This document shows, in pieces, positions 5,849 through 5,878 of a DNA stretch of 5,878 bases; position 1 is the stretch's first letter; every line of letters begins with the position of its first letter. Source of the DNA: a bacterium (GTDB taxonomy: Bacteria; Thermosulfidibacterota; Thermosulfidibacteria; Thermosulfidibacterales; JALWSI01); contig JALWSI010000214.1 in assembly GCA_027080315.1 (NCBI GenBank), positions 1-5,878 of the forward strand, read 5' to 3'. Both the position numbers and the translations under genes were made by a program. Below the pieces are notes generated by a model. That model had not been told where the DNA came from. It searched no databases and saw nothing but the letters and a program-made list of their open reading frames with translations.

Positions 5849-5878
5849 ATTAAAAATAATATGAGTATTACACCAAAG

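Overview
The window looks like bacterial chromosome from an anaerobe or microaerophile. It holds seven complete protein genes or gene remnants, one protein gene cut by the left edge, and one tRNA gene, all on the + strand. The gene set (desulfoferrodoxin-type superoxide reductase, rubrerythrin-like protein, flavodiiron protein and high-molecular-weight rubredoxin) is the classic oxygen and NO defence kit of strict anaerobes such as Desulfobacterota, Clostridia/Moorella-type Firmicutes, Synergistota or Thermodesulfobacteria. Arginine is written mainly with AGG/AGA and isoleucine often with ATA. That bias is common in thermophiles, so a thermophilic anaerobe is my guess, but I cannot name a species.

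Layout. (1) Positions 1-1438 hold a rubrerythrin-like diiron protein (cut at the left edge), then a class I (2Fe) superoxide reductase, then a ferritin that starts one base after the superoxide reductase stop. A strong rho-independent terminator (1454-1485) closes this unit. (2) Positions 1553-4861 hold a tight three-gene unit: a flavodiiron O2/NO reductase (fprA type), a CstB-like fusion of a persulfide dioxygenase with one degenerate and one intact rhodanese domain, and a flavin reductase-rubredoxin fusion (Hrb). It is closed by a second G-rich terminator hairpin (4866-4894). (3) A promoter-like sequence leads into tRNA-Gly(GCC) at 4949-5023, and folK starts 21 bases after the tRNA. (4) From 5699 a short ORF begins as a canonical NADPH-dependent FMN reductase / iron-sulfur flavoprotein. 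It stops after 49 codons just where the family's cysteine motif should be, and runs into very AT-rich sequence at the right edge.

How it works together. Superoxide is reduced by the desulfoferrodoxin to H2O2, which a rubrerythrin-like protein could remove, while ferritin keeps free iron low. The flavodiiron protein reduces O2 to water and/or NO to N2O with electrons passed from NAD(P)H through the Hrb flavin and rubredoxin centres. The enzyme between these two partners oxidises persulfide sulfur with O2 and then transfers sulfur through its rhodanese domain. This ties reactive-sulfur handling to O2/NO defence, which is the most interesting feature of the window.
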